The notes beneath the pieces were generated by a model, which saw only the letters and a program-made list of their open reading frames with translations, searched no databases and was not told the origin of the DNA. A program made the position numbers and the translations under genes. 64,000 bases of DNA from Chryseobacterium sediminis. GTDB taxonomy: Bacteria > Bacteroidota > Bacteroidia > Flavobacteriales > Weeksellaceae. Shown piece by piece: positions 9,483 through 18,732 of the stretch (the first letter of the stretch is position 1; every line of letters starts with the position of its first letter). Location: contig NZ_VUNZ01000001.1 of the NCBI RefSeq assembly GCF_008386505.1, forward strand, positions 1,293,736-1,357,735, written 5' to 3'.

Positions 9483-11810
9483 TTATTTAGTCCAATTGAT
9501 TTTTGAATGCTTCACATCGGCAGAACTTGTACCAATCATAATATCAAACTCTCCTGATTCCCAGTCATATTTCAAATCTCCGTTATAGAACTTAAGATTT
9601 TCAGGAGTAATATCAAATGTAATCTTTTTGGATTCTCCTTTTTTCAGAAATACTTTCTGGAAACCTTTCAATTCTTTTACCGGTCTTGTAATACTTCCTA
9701 CCATATCTCTGATATATAATTGAACTACTTCTGCCCCATCATAATTGCCATTATTGGTTACAGTAACTGATGCCTGAACAGTTTGATCTCCTTTCGGATT
9801 GCTGTTCGATACTGCAATATCAGAATATCCGAATTTTGTATAACTTAAGCCAAATCCGAATGGGTACAATGGTGTATTACACTCATCCATATAGTTTGAA
9901 CGGAATCTCTGGTACTCACATTTATCAGTAAGTTCCTGGCTTAATGGACGGCCTGTATTTTTAGCATTGTAATAAATAGGAACCTGGCCAAGGCTTCTTG
10001 GGAAAGTCATTGGTAGTTTTCCTGATGGATTTACTTTTCCAAAAAGAACATCTGCAATTGCATTTCCGGCTTCTGAACCTGCAAACCAAGCATTAAGGAT
10101 AGCATCAGGAGCATCTTTTACATTGGTTAAAGCTAATGGACGGCCTGTGAAAAGTACCATAGCAATTGGCTTTCCGGTCTTCTTTAACTCGTTTAAAAGA
10201 TCAACCTGCGATTGAGGAATGGTTATTTCTGTTCTTGATGATGATTCACCACTCATTTCCGCAGATTCTCCAATTGCCAAAACAATTACATCCGCTTTAT
10301 TGGCCACATCAACAGCTTCTTTTAATAGTGCTTCTTTTGAGCGGTTATCCCGATCCGTTTTCTTACCGTGAGCTGCATAGATATCTTCCAACTTAGCATC
10401 ATAATCAATATTAGCACCCTTAGCGGAAAGGAATTTTACTTCTTTACCATAAGTCGCCTGAAGCCCCTGCATCAGGTTTACTGCTTTATCATGTTTTGCA
10501 GCAACGCTCCAGGTTCCGGCCATATTGAGTGAGTTGTTCACCAATGGTCCTATTACCGCAACAGTTCCTGACTTTTTCAAAGGAAGCACCTGATTTTCAT
10601 TTTTCATTAAAACCATAGATTGAGCCGCAACATTTCTTGCAATGTTTCGGTTTTCCATATTGTAAACTTCTTTTGCCGCCAGTTTTGCGTCACCATATTT
10701 GTATGGATCCGTAAATAATCCGAGGTCATATTTTGATTCAAGAATTCTTTTTGCTGCCAGATCAATTTCAGCCTGAGTTACTTTTCCTTCAGCTAAAGAT
10801 TTTTTTAATGTTGTTAAAAAACCTTCGCCTACCATATCCATATCAACACCAGCTTTCAAAGCCAATGCAGAAACTTGCTGAAGGTCTCCCATACCGTGAT
10901 CAACCATTTCATTGATCCCCGTATAATCGGTTACTACAAAACCTTTAAAGTTCCATTTATTTCTTAAAACTTCGGTTTGCAGCCATCTGTTTCCGGTTGC
11001 AGGAACTCCGTCTACTTCATTGAAAGAAGCCATCACAGAAGCTACACCTGCATCAACAGCAGCTTTATATGGAGGAAAATATTCGTTGAACATTCTCACG
11101 TGGCTCATATCAACCGTATTATAATCTCTTCCGGCTTCTCCTGCACCATACAATGCAAAGTGTTTTACACAAGCCAAAATAGTGTTCCCAACTGCTAAGT
11201 CTTTCCCTTGATATCCATACACCATATTTTTCGCAATTTCACTGCCTAAATACGGATCTTCACCTGAACCTTCGGACACTCTTCCCCATCTTGGTTCGCG
11301 GGAAATATCGACCATTGGAGAGAACGTCCAGTTGATCCCGTCAGAAGACGCCTCTCTTGCGGCAACTCTTGCAGACTGCTGAACCAGATTCATATCCCAC
11401 GAAGCTGCTAAGCCTAATGGAATGGGAAATGTTGTTTCATAACCGTGAATAACATCCATTCCGAAGATCAAAGGAATTTTCAAACGGCTGTTTTCCACTG
11501 CTACTTTTTGAACAGCTCTGATTTTTTCCGCTCCCTTTATATTGAACAAACCACCCACTAAACCTTGTTCAACTTTTTTACCGATGTCTGAGCTTTTTGC
11601 CAGACCTGTAGTAAAATCACCTGAACTTGGTAAGTTAAGCTGGCCGATTTTTTCATCCAACGTCATTTTAGATAAAAGATTATCAACAAAAGCTTTCTTT
11701 TTAGCCTGATATTGAGCCGTCTGATAAGACTGAACGGGCTTCGTTACCATTTCCTGTGCGGAAAATACAGGTGCCAATGCTAAAGTGGCAATTACAATTA
11801 ACTTTTTCAT
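9483..11810 (-). CDS. bglX: Periplasmic GH3 beta-glucosidase, BglX type
   Basis: 775 residues, the usual length for BglX. Signal peptide MKKLIVIATLALAPVFSAQ. The GH3 N-terminal barrel includes KMTLDEKIGQLN, GMDVIHGYETTFPIPL and SGEDPYLGS. The expected nucleophile is Asp295 in FVVTDYTGIN. The GH3 C-terminal domain follows (LAIGESAEMSGESSSR) and a fibronectin-III-like domain forms the last ~80 residues (LKGFQKVFLKKGESKKI). It hydrolyses terminal beta-glucosides to glucose. It is the last gene of a minus-strand cluster with SusC, SusD and a GH144-like enzyme. Some Bacteroidota GH3 enzymes next to GH144 act on beta-1,2-linked glucose (sophorose and higher), so that is the likely substrate here, by context only. 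Confidence 0.93.
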   Translation of the reverse strand: MKKLIVIATLALAPVFSAQEMVTKPVQSYQTAQYQAKKKAFVDNLLSKMTLDEKIGQLNLPSSGDFTTGLAKSSDIGKKVEQGLVGGLFNIKGAEKIRAVQKVAVENSRLKIPLIFGMDVIHGYETTFPIPLGLAASWDMNLVQQSARVAAREASSDGINWTFSPMVDISREPRWGRVSEGSGEDPYLGSEIAKNMVYGYQGKDLAVGNTILACVKHFALYGAGEAGRDYNTVDMSHVRMFNEYFPPYKAAVDAGVASVMASFNEVDGVPATGNRWLQTEVLRNKWNFKGFVVTDYTGINEMVDHGMGDLQQVSALALKAGVDMDMVGEGFLTTLKKSLAEGKVTQAEIDLAAKRILESKYDLGLFTDPYKYGDAKLAAKEVYNMENRNIARNVAAQSMVLMKNENQVLPLKKSGTVAVIGPLVNNSLNMAGTWSVAAKHDKAVNLMQGLQATYGKEVKFLSAKGANIDYDAKLEDIYAAHGKKTDRDNRSKEALLKEAVDVANKADVIVLAIGESAEMSGESSSRTEITIPQSQVDLLNELKKTGKPIAMVLFTGRPLALTNVKDAPDAILNAWFAGSEAGNAIADVLFGKVNPSGKLPMTFPRSLGQVPIYYNAKNTGRPLSQELTDKCEYQRFRSNYMDECNTPLYPFGFGLSYTKFGYSDIAVSNSNPKGDQTVQASVTVTNNGNYDGAEVVQLYIRDMVGSITRPVKELKGFQKVFLKKGESKKITFDITPENLKFYNGDLKYDWESGEFDIMIGTSSADVKHSKINWTK

Positions 11811-11890
11811 AAATCTATCTTCTTAAATTATTGTTTTTATATTTTTAGTTTTAATTCGATGGGTTTATCTTTCGATCATTGTGTGTTGGG

Positions 11891-12598
11891 TTACTTTTCT
11901 TTCTTCTTAGACAACATCCATTCATAAAACTTGGGGTTTGAATAGGCAGAATCCCATGAATTGTGATTATCATTCGGGAAAATAACCAATTCCGCAGATG
12001 GATTTACCGGATGCAGTTTTTGATAAAAATTAAAAGCATTGGCTGGTAATACAATATCATCCATTCCTCCATGAAATATTTTCATATTCAAATCCTTAAA
12101 TTTATGAATATTGGCTGTCATTACCTGATCTGTAGGGGCACAAACCGAAGCTACTGCCGCAAACATTTCAGGATGTTCCATCGCAAGTTTCAAAGTTCCC
12201 CATCCTCCCATAGAAAGTCCGGTAAGATAAATGCGGGAAGCATCAATTTTATATTTCTTCTGAATTTCTTTGATCAGATTATAGACCGTAACGGTATCCC
12301 ACCATGTACCTTCAGGACATTGAGGCGCCAAAATAGCTACCGGTTCTTTGATCAGGTTTTTATAGGTGAACGGACTGTGTGCTTTGACTAAGTCAATATT
12401 AGTTCCTCGCTCTCCTGAACCATGAAGAAATACTATTAATGGTACATTTTCTTTTGTATTCTGAGGATAATCCAAAACATAGGATATTTTTTCCTGCCTT
12501 TGAATTTCTTTATTAAGTTCTGCTTTTATCTCCTGTGCATTCAGTTGTAATGAAAACGGCAGAAGTAAAAGAGGAATATATTTCAGTTTTAATTTCAT
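11891..12598 (-). CDS. Secreted alpha/beta hydrolase (esterase/prolyl oligopeptidase-like)
   Basis: 235 residues with signal peptide MKLKLKYIPLLLLPFSLQLNAQ. Alpha/beta hydrolase motifs are clear: the oxyanion segment FLHGSGERG, nucleophile Ser129 in GLSMGGWG, likely acid Asp180/181 in GGMDDIV, and His212 in NDNHNSWDSAY. The layout matches short one-domain esterases annotated as prolyl oligopeptidase family, dienelactone hydrolase or PHB-depolymerase-like, often found in polysaccharide loci where they remove acyl groups from glycans. It lies between GH3 and the GH144-like gene (80 and 39 bp gaps), so it probably belongs to the same operon. The ester substrate is unknown; a substituted beta-1,2-glucan (for example succinylated) is conceivable. 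Confidence 0.85.
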   Translation of the reverse strand: MKLKLKYIPLLLLPFSLQLNAQEIKAELNKEIQRQEKISYVLDYPQNTKENVPLIVFLHGSGERGTNIDLVKAHSPFTYKNLIKEPVAILAPQCPEGTWWDTVTVYNLIKEIQKKYKIDASRIYLTGLSMGGWGTLKLAMEHPEMFAAVASVCAPTDQVMTANIHKFKDLNMKIFHGGMDDIVLPANAFNFYQKLHPVNPSAELVIFPNDNHNSWDSAYSNPKFYEWMLSKKKEK

Positions 12599-12637
12599 AT
12601 TGATTTCGGTTTTTGACCAAAGTCTTTGAATCTGGTA

Positions 12638-14032
12638 TTATTTTATTCCATATTTGGTTGACTGAAAGCTTAGCTTTTTTAATCCCTGCTGAATTTCAGG
12701 AGCATTCATAAACAATTTCCAAAGGAATCCTGATCTGTAGTTTTCGATCATTGGTGCAATTGTCCCCTGATCTATCGCCAGATATCTTGGTGTAAACCAA
12801 TTGTTGTAATTAATAGATGTAGCATCATAAGGGCCTGCAGATCCTATAAATTCAGGTTTTTGAGTATAGATGAATCTCAGGAAAGCCATTGATTCTTTCG
12901 GAGTATATGGAAAACTGCTCAAAGCGGCTGTAGGCGTTATCACACCGTTGTCATTATTGCCCGGCATATGAGCTGTATAACCAGCGCTTCCATCCTCATT
13001 TCTGGTATAACCGGCTGTAAGTCCCCAATAATTAGGTCCATAACCTTTCCATTGTTTTGGATTTTCAACACAATATTTGTAGTCGATAAGGGTTTGATTT
13101 TTATTGATATCAAAATAGTTTTTCACAAGCTTATCCGATAATCCCGTAGGATCCAGCCCGATATATGAATATTGTGCCCAGAAAAGCGGTCCGCCATATT
13201 CTTCAGCATAATTGTGTTTCACATACAGAGGTAATCCGTATTTTGTTTTGTCTGTAACGTAGGTTCCGTTTCTCGTCCAGCCCTTGTAATATGTTTCTGC
13301 ATCAATGGAATGCGTAGGTGAAGATGCGGCCAGAATATAGGTAATAAGACATTCATTATATCCTTCCAGCGGAAAATTCATTTCCCATTGGTAGTCCGGT
13401 GACCAGTGCCAATAAAGAACTTTTTCACCTCCTTTTGTATACCAGTTCCACTGAATTCCTTTCCATAGCTCATCACATTTTGCTGCCAGTGCTTTTTCTT
13501 CTGCATTTCCGTTTTTAAAATATTCACGAACCATCAGTATTCCTGAAGTAAGAAATGCTGTTTCCACAAGGTCACCGCCATTATCTTTTTTGCCAAAAGG
13601 AACTGTTTTTCCTGTTTCCCCATTGATCCAATGTGGCCAGGCCCCTTTGTGACGGTCTGCCTTCGCCAGGAAATCCATGATATGAGTAAGTCTTTTTACA
13701 GCTTCTTTTCTCGGAACAAATCCTCTTTCCACCCCTACCAGAATGGTTGCCAGCCCAAATCCTGAACCTCCTGTAGTAATAACATGTTTATCATTATCCG
13801 GATAGATATCGTCTTCATGATAGCGTTCTCTTCCTAACATTGAATGAGGTTCTGCATAATCCCAGAAATACTTCAAAGCATCTTTCTGTACTCTATCCAT
13901 CAGCTGTTCATCAGTAATATTACTTTTTACAGCTTCAGTTTTTCCAACTTCCTGTTTTGCTACAGGAGCATTTTTACAGGAATACACGAAGAATAAAGAG
14001 GTGATAGCGATTGATAATACGGTCCTTTTCAT
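12638..14032 (-). CDS. GH144-like endo-beta-1,2-glucanase lipoprotein (glucoamylase-family PF10091 fold)
   Basis: 464 residues. Lipoprotein signal MKRTVLSIAITSLFFVYSCK, with lipidation expected at the cysteine. Motifs of the 'glucoamylase family protein' group: VQKDALKYFWDYAEP, ITTGGSGFGLATI, GWTRNGTYV, GGPLFWAQYSYIGLDP, YGPNYWGLTAGYT and TPTAALSSFPYTP. These fit an (alpha/alpha)6 barrel. In Bacteroidota this type includes GH144 endo-beta-1,2-glucanases (founding member from Chitinophaga pinensis). Co-location with SusC/SusD and GH3 supports a role in cutting beta-1,2-glucan into oligosaccharides at the outer membrane. Other PF10091 members have different or untested activities, so the exact specificity is inferred. 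Confidence 0.85.
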   Translation of the reverse strand: MKRTVLSIAITSLFFVYSCKNAPVAKQEVGKTEAVKSNITDEQLMDRVQKDALKYFWDYAEPHSMLGRERYHEDDIYPDNDKHVITTGGSGFGLATILVGVERGFVPRKEAVKRLTHIMDFLAKADRHKGAWPHWINGETGKTVPFGKKDNGGDLVETAFLTSGILMVREYFKNGNAEEKALAAKCDELWKGIQWNWYTKGGEKVLYWHWSPDYQWEMNFPLEGYNECLITYILAASSPTHSIDAETYYKGWTRNGTYVTDKTKYGLPLYVKHNYAEEYGGPLFWAQYSYIGLDPTGLSDKLVKNYFDINKNQTLIDYKYCVENPKQWKGYGPNYWGLTAGYTRNEDGSAGYTAHMPGNNDNGVITPTAALSSFPYTPKESMAFLRFIYTQKPEFIGSAGPYDATSINYNNWFTPRYLAIDQGTIAPMIENYRSGFLWKLFMNAPEIQQGLKKLSFQSTKYGIK

Positions 14033-14061
14033 AAGGTTTCTTGTTATAAGGTTCTAAAAGA

Positions 14062-14085
14062 AGAGGAGAACTTTCATTCTCCTCT
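14062..14085 (-). terminator. Intercistronic hairpin between susD-like and GH144-like genes
   Basis: Perfect 9-bp inverted repeat AGAGGAGAA/TTCTCCTCT with a 6-nt loop, directly after the SusD gene. The minus-strand transcript continues CTTTTAG, a weak U-run, so it may be an attenuator or an mRNA-stabilising hairpin rather than a full stop. Confidence 0.45.
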
Positions 14086-14103
14086 AATGTTTATGATTTA
14101 TTT

Positions 14104-15528
14104 TTAGTATCCAGGGTTCTGAACGAAAAGTCCGTTACTCTGATTCATTGCGTCCAAAGGAATTGGGAAAACTTCATTTTTCCCTGTTTTAAATCCTTTA
14201 GGTCCTAAATAAGTAGCGGCCTGTCCTGTTCTTACCAAATCAGGGAATCTATCCATTTCCATAGCCAACTCTACTCTTCTTTCCTGCCAGATTGCAGTTC
14301 TAAGAGCGCCCTGACTGGAAGCTGTAGTATTTCCAAGCTGAGCTCTGTTTCTTACTTTATTAATACTCGTAATGGCAGCAGCTGTATTTCCTAATTCATT
14401 TGCAGCTTCTGCATTGATTAAAAGAATATCAGCAAATCTTAGAATTCTTATATTTTGAATAGAACCGTAGCCACATGCATTATTATTCAAGGATGTTGGT
14501 ACATAGACTTTTTGATTCCACATGTTACCTGCCTGAGGATCTCCTTTCTTAATCAAATCTCCTTCAAGAGTGGTTTCTCCTTCTCTTAGAATGCTCAGTT
14601 CTTTTCTTATATCTCCCGGTTCAAATGCATTTTCTAATGCCTGGGTAGGCGTAAAGAAGCCCCATCCAAACTGATTTCTTACTCCTTGAACTTCTGCATA
14701 CTGACTGCCTCCAAATCCTGGAGCGCAATCACAATTCACTTCAAAAACAGATTCTGACCCAAACTCTCCAGCTGGTCTGAACAAATGGTTAAAATCCGGA
14801 TCTAAAGAATATCCCATACCAATAACCTGATTGGAAGTATCATAAGCTTTCTGGTAATCTTTCATATAAAGATATACTTTTGAAAGTAATCCTAAAGCCC
14901 CTCCTTTTGTTACTCTTCCACGATCTGCAGCAGGATAAGTCTGAGGCAAAACTTCAGAAGCGGCAAGAAGATCTGATACAATAAAGTTATACACTTCTGC
15001 TGTTGAATTTCTTGCTTTCAGATAATTTCCATCCGCCGGTAATCCATCATATATCGGAACTCCACCATAGATTCTTACCAAATTGAAATAGAAATAGGCC
15101 CTCAGCATTTTAGCTTCAGCTACCAGTCTATTTTTTAGCGTAGCATCCATATTTATTTTCGGAACATTGGTAATAACCTGATTGGCCCTGTTTACAGCCT
15201 GCCATTGCCCGATCCAATATCCTCTTACTCCATCATCACTTACTGTAAAAGTAAAATTATCATATGCATTAATAAATGATGCATCCCCAGGATTAGATCC
15301 TTTTTCCACATCATCACCTGTTACCCCAAATACATATTGTGCAGGAAAACCTGTGTTTTCCCAACTTCTTAAAAAGCTATAAATAGCACTTGTAGCCTGC
15401 ATTGCATCATCCTGCGTTGTAAAGAAATTTGCTACATTCGTTTGCCCTTCATCTTTAATATCTACAAAGTCATTATTACAACTTATGCTTAAAGAAAGTA
15501 TGGAGAGTGTTAAAAATATTTTTTTCAT
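14104..15528 (-). CDS. SusD/RagB-family outer-membrane glycan-binding lipoprotein
   Basis: 474 residues. Lipoprotein signal MKKIFLTLSILSLSISC. SusD features: FFTTQDDAMQATSAIYSFLR near the N-terminus, TPR-like helices (RLVAEAKMLRAYFYFNLVRIYGG is the classic SusD helix), ILRFADILLINAEAANELG, and the C-terminal ERRVELAMEMDRFPDLVRTG. It would sit on the cell surface as the lid of the SusC channel, capturing oligosaccharides. Its start lies 11 bp after the stop of the SusC gene, as usual for SusCD pairs. Ligand inferred from the linked GH144/GH3 genes to be a beta-1,2-glucan; binding residues cannot be assigned from sequence alone. Confidence 0.95.
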   Translation of the reverse strand: MKKIFLTLSILSLSISCNNDFVDIKDEGQTNVANFFTTQDDAMQATSAIYSFLRSWENTGFPAQYVFGVTGDDVEKGSNPGDASFINAYDNFTFTVSDDGVRGYWIGQWQAVNRANQVITNVPKINMDATLKNRLVAEAKMLRAYFYFNLVRIYGGVPIYDGLPADGNYLKARNSTAEVYNFIVSDLLAASEVLPQTYPAADRGRVTKGGALGLLSKVYLYMKDYQKAYDTSNQVIGMGYSLDPDFNHLFRPAGEFGSESVFEVNCDCAPGFGGSQYAEVQGVRNQFGWGFFTPTQALENAFEPGDIRKELSILREGETTLEGDLIKKGDPQAGNMWNQKVYVPTSLNNNACGYGSIQNIRILRFADILLINAEAANELGNTAAAITSINKVRNRAQLGNTTASSQGALRTAIWQERRVELAMEMDRFPDLVRTGQAATYLGPKGFKTGKNEVFPIPLDAMNQSNGLFVQNPGY

Positions 15529-15539
15529 AATTTTTTTAA

Positions 15540-18368
15540 TTAAAATGTTAAGTTCATACCGAATGTATAAATAGCAGAGATTGGGTAGATATTATTATCA
15601 ATTCCCATCTGTACTCTGTCTGTATTTGTAATCTCTGGTGAGAACCCGTTATACTTGAAGCTTGTCCAAGGGTTTTGGGCACTTACATATAATCTCAGCT
15701 TGGTTAGTGATAAAGATTGTGCAAGAGATTTCGGTAAGTTATAACCCACCTGAACATTTCTTAATCTGATGTAGCTGCCGTCTTCTACATAGAAACTGTT
15801 TGGCAAAATGATGGATTGGTTAGAGGTAATCATTGCATTGGTATTAGAAGTACCTGCTCCATGCCATCTGTTATTATACATATCCAGATCCCAGGTTTCG
15901 TTTCCAAAACGCTGCTCACGGTTATAGTTGTATATTTTGTTACCGAATACGCCTTGGAAATCAACAGCGATATCAAAATCATACACATTAAAATTAACTC
16001 CAAAACCATAAGTTCCTTTAGGAATCGGGTTTCCTAAGAACGTCTTATCTCTTGAGTCAATAGTTCCGTTACCATCCTGATCTGCAAATTTGAACCAACC
16101 TGCTTTTGCTCCCGGCTGTCCTGAAGCAGCTGCTTCTGCATCGGTCTGGAAAACACCAGCCACCTGATATCCGTAGTAAGAACCTACTGCCTGACCACTT
16201 TGTAATCTAACAATAGAATTTCCAAATAAACTAGCTCCTGTTTCTAAATAAGATCCACCATATACGGATGTGATTTCATTTTTAAGCGATGTAAAATTAC
16301 CATATATTCCAAAAGTAACATTTTCACTTAATTTAGTATTGTAATTAACGGAAAGTTCAAAACCTTTATTTTTAAAAGAGTAAGCGTTTGTTACGAAATT
16401 GTTCCAGTTACTTGCTCCTGATACCGTTCCCTGGTTTACACCATACACAACATTTTTGGAATCTTTATCATAATAAGCCGCATCAATTTTAAGCTTATTA
16501 TTGAATAAAGCCATTTCCAACCCTACATCTTTACCGGTTGTTGTTTCCCAACCAATATTTGGATCAATAAATTTATCAATAGTCTGCGCAGGATAACCTG
16601 AATTGCCAAAATATGCTCCACCTCCTATAATAGTTGTATTGGCCGTATATCCTCTTCCTACATTAGGATTTCCTAATTCACCATAACTTGCTCTTAGTTT
16701 TAATAAATTAAAAACATTCTGCTCACTCATAAAGTCTTCTTTAGAGATTACCCAACCTGCACTAATTGCCGGGAAGGTTTTGGATCTATCAACATTAATC
16801 TGTGAGCTGGCATCTCTACGTATAGAAGCATTTACTAAATATTTCCCTTTGTAATCATAGTTAATTCTTCCAAAGAAAGATTCAATTCTTTGTTGATCCT
16901 GGAAAACTCCGGAAACAACAGCATCATCTCTATCTACACCTTCCACATGAACAATGTCTGTTCCGTTGGCAATATTTAAAGATCCGTTTGTTCCGTCATA
17001 ACTAACATTCTTAGCAGCCCAGTAGTCTTGTGACAAAGAAGTTCTTGTTCTGGAAAACCCTGCAAGAATATCAAAATGATGATTACCAAAACTTTTCTTC
17101 CAGTTAATTGTATTATCCCAAACGTAATTTCTATTTCTAAAATTTCTTGTAATCAATGAAGATGCTACCTGGCTGGAAACAGGAACATAATTAAGTGTAG
17201 GCGTATACTCATATTGGCTAGGGCTGTAATTATCACTAGAATAACTGATTCTGAAAGTAAAGTCTTTCAGGAATTTTAATTCTCCCCAGATGTTATTAAG
17301 CAATCTCTCCTGCCTTACCTGTGAACGATATAGATCTAGTCTTGCTCTTGGGTTTGGTATAGAATATCCGTTGAAAAACTGATAATCACCAGTAGCAGGA
17401 TTCATTACAGAAAATATAGGAGGAGCATTATATGCATTTAATAAAGGATTTTGTGCTACATCAGTACGCATCTTGGAAAAACTGAAGTTATCTCCAATAG
17501 TAATGTTATCTGTAATTTTATAGCTAAGATTTAATTTGGTATTAAATCTGTTAAAACCGCTTCCAGAATTAATTCCCTGGCCCGCTGCAAGGTTACCTTC
17601 ATCCTGAAGATATCCTACACTGCCATAATAATTAAGTTTTCCTATGCTTCCGGTTGCCGAAAAATCATTAGAATTAATGATGCTTGTACGGAAAATCTCA
17701 TTGTACCAATTGGTATCTGCAGGGAAATTAGCCCTTGAAATTGATCCTGTAGGGTCTCCGTTGTTATCATTAAGCAGCTTCTCATTGTAAAGCTCAATGT
17801 ATTGATCAGAATTAACCATTTTAGGAATATTGGTTACCTTTTTAATTCCTAAATATGAATTTACGTTAAAAACAGGTTTTCCTTTTCCGGATTTGGTCTT
17901 GATAATCACAGCACCATTGGCAGCCTGCGCTCCAAAAATAGCTAAACTTGACGGATCTTTCAGGACACTCATAGATTCAATATCCTGAGGATTAAGGAAA
18001 GAGATATCAGTTGTTATCATACCATCTACAATAAAAACAGTATTTCCTGATAAGGAACCAACTCCTCTGATGTCTACTCGCGGAGATCCACCAGGAGTAC
18101 CTGTATTGGTGATGTTTACCCCTGCAAGCTTACCCTGTATAGAGCTTACCGGGTTAGCATTCGGTTTATCAGCAAGATCTTTTGCAGAAACCATTCCGAT
18201 ACTTCCGGTAACGTTTTCTTTTTTCTGAGCCCCATATCCAATCAAAACTACCTCTTCGATCTTCTGCTCTTTGGCAGCAGTATCTTTTGGAGTAGTCTGA
18301 GCATTGACGTTCATACCGAAGTACAGAGCCGCAATGAGACATGAGTACTTTAAATTACTTTGTTTCAT
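15540..18368 (-). CDS. SusC/RagA-family TonB-dependent outer-membrane transporter
   Basis: 942 residues with signal peptide ending MNVNAQ. A TonB box-like EEVVLIGYGAQKKENVTGSI is followed by the plug domain (NPVSSIQGKLAGVNITN, SPRVDIRGVGSLSG, FIVDGMITTD, VLKDPSSLAIFGAQAANGAV) and a long beta-barrel ending IYPISAIYTFGMNLTF, an aromatic C-terminus as in outer-membrane proteins. It imports glycan fragments with SusD using TonB energy. The ~80-residue carboxypeptidase-regulatory-like domain that precedes the TonB box in most SusC proteins is missing: only ~15 residues lie between signal peptide and TonB box. First gene of the locus, with a 364-bp AT-rich upstream region. Confidence 0.95.
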   Translation of the reverse strand: MKQSNLKYSCLIAALYFGMNVNAQTTPKDTAAKEQKIEEVVLIGYGAQKKENVTGSIGMVSAKDLADKPNANPVSSIQGKLAGVNITNTGTPGGSPRVDIRGVGSLSGNTVFIVDGMITTDISFLNPQDIESMSVLKDPSSLAIFGAQAANGAVIIKTKSGKGKPVFNVNSYLGIKKVTNIPKMVNSDQYIELYNEKLLNDNNGDPTGSISRANFPADTNWYNEIFRTSIINSNDFSATGSIGKLNYYGSVGYLQDEGNLAAGQGINSGSGFNRFNTKLNLSYKITDNITIGDNFSFSKMRTDVAQNPLLNAYNAPPIFSVMNPATGDYQFFNGYSIPNPRARLDLYRSQVRQERLLNNIWGELKFLKDFTFRISYSSDNYSPSQYEYTPTLNYVPVSSQVASSLITRNFRNRNYVWDNTINWKKSFGNHHFDILAGFSRTRTSLSQDYWAAKNVSYDGTNGSLNIANGTDIVHVEGVDRDDAVVSGVFQDQQRIESFFGRINYDYKGKYLVNASIRRDASSQINVDRSKTFPAISAGWVISKEDFMSEQNVFNLLKLRASYGELGNPNVGRGYTANTTIIGGGAYFGNSGYPAQTIDKFIDPNIGWETTTGKDVGLEMALFNNKLKIDAAYYDKDSKNVVYGVNQGTVSGASNWNNFVTNAYSFKNKGFELSVNYNTKLSENVTFGIYGNFTSLKNEITSVYGGSYLETGASLFGNSIVRLQSGQAVGSYYGYQVAGVFQTDAEAAASGQPGAKAGWFKFADQDGNGTIDSRDKTFLGNPIPKGTYGFGVNFNVYDFDIAVDFQGVFGNKIYNYNREQRFGNETWDLDMYNNRWHGAGTSNTNAMITSNQSIILPNSFYVEDGSYIRLRNVQVGYNLPKSLAQSLSLTKLRLYVSAQNPWTSFKYNGFSPEITNTDRVQMGIDNNIYPISAIYTFGMNLTF

Positions 18369-18732
18369 ATAGTTTCAATTTTATTCAAATAAATTCAAAT
18401 TTGTACCTGTCTCTAAAAGTGGAGTTATTTAAAATCTCAAAAAAAGACATTAACCAAAAATATAAAAAATATCGAACAATGTTAAATTATCTTAAACATT
18501 TAACTATTATCATTTTTTATTATAAAAAAATCAACAAGTATTCAATTTTTATAATTTTATATTCAAAATAATTATCAATTATCCATCATTTTATTAATCA
18601 TAAATTAACATTTTTAGTATAAAAAATCACCAAATCCGGCTCTGGATTTAATATTTTGTTAAATAGAGAATAGTAATTACCTTTGGTGCAGTTTTTGAGA
18701 AAAAGCATTTAGAAATAAATAATAAAAAATCA
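18369..18732. other. Divergent AT-rich intergenic region upstream of SusC and DUF4197 genes
   Basis: 364 bp without a credible gene. The minus strand has TATTTTTG at 18455-18462, a match to the -7 consensus TAnnTTTG, about 87 bp before the SusC ATG; the nearest TTG (18477-18479) is only 14 bp further up, so the assignment is weak. No regulator-binding palindrome or regulator gene is obvious here. Confidence 0.4.

Noticed and set aside
12071..12391. 106-codon plus-strand frame
   Set aside because: Entirely antisense to the alpha/beta hydrolase gene, whose catalytic motifs are intact.
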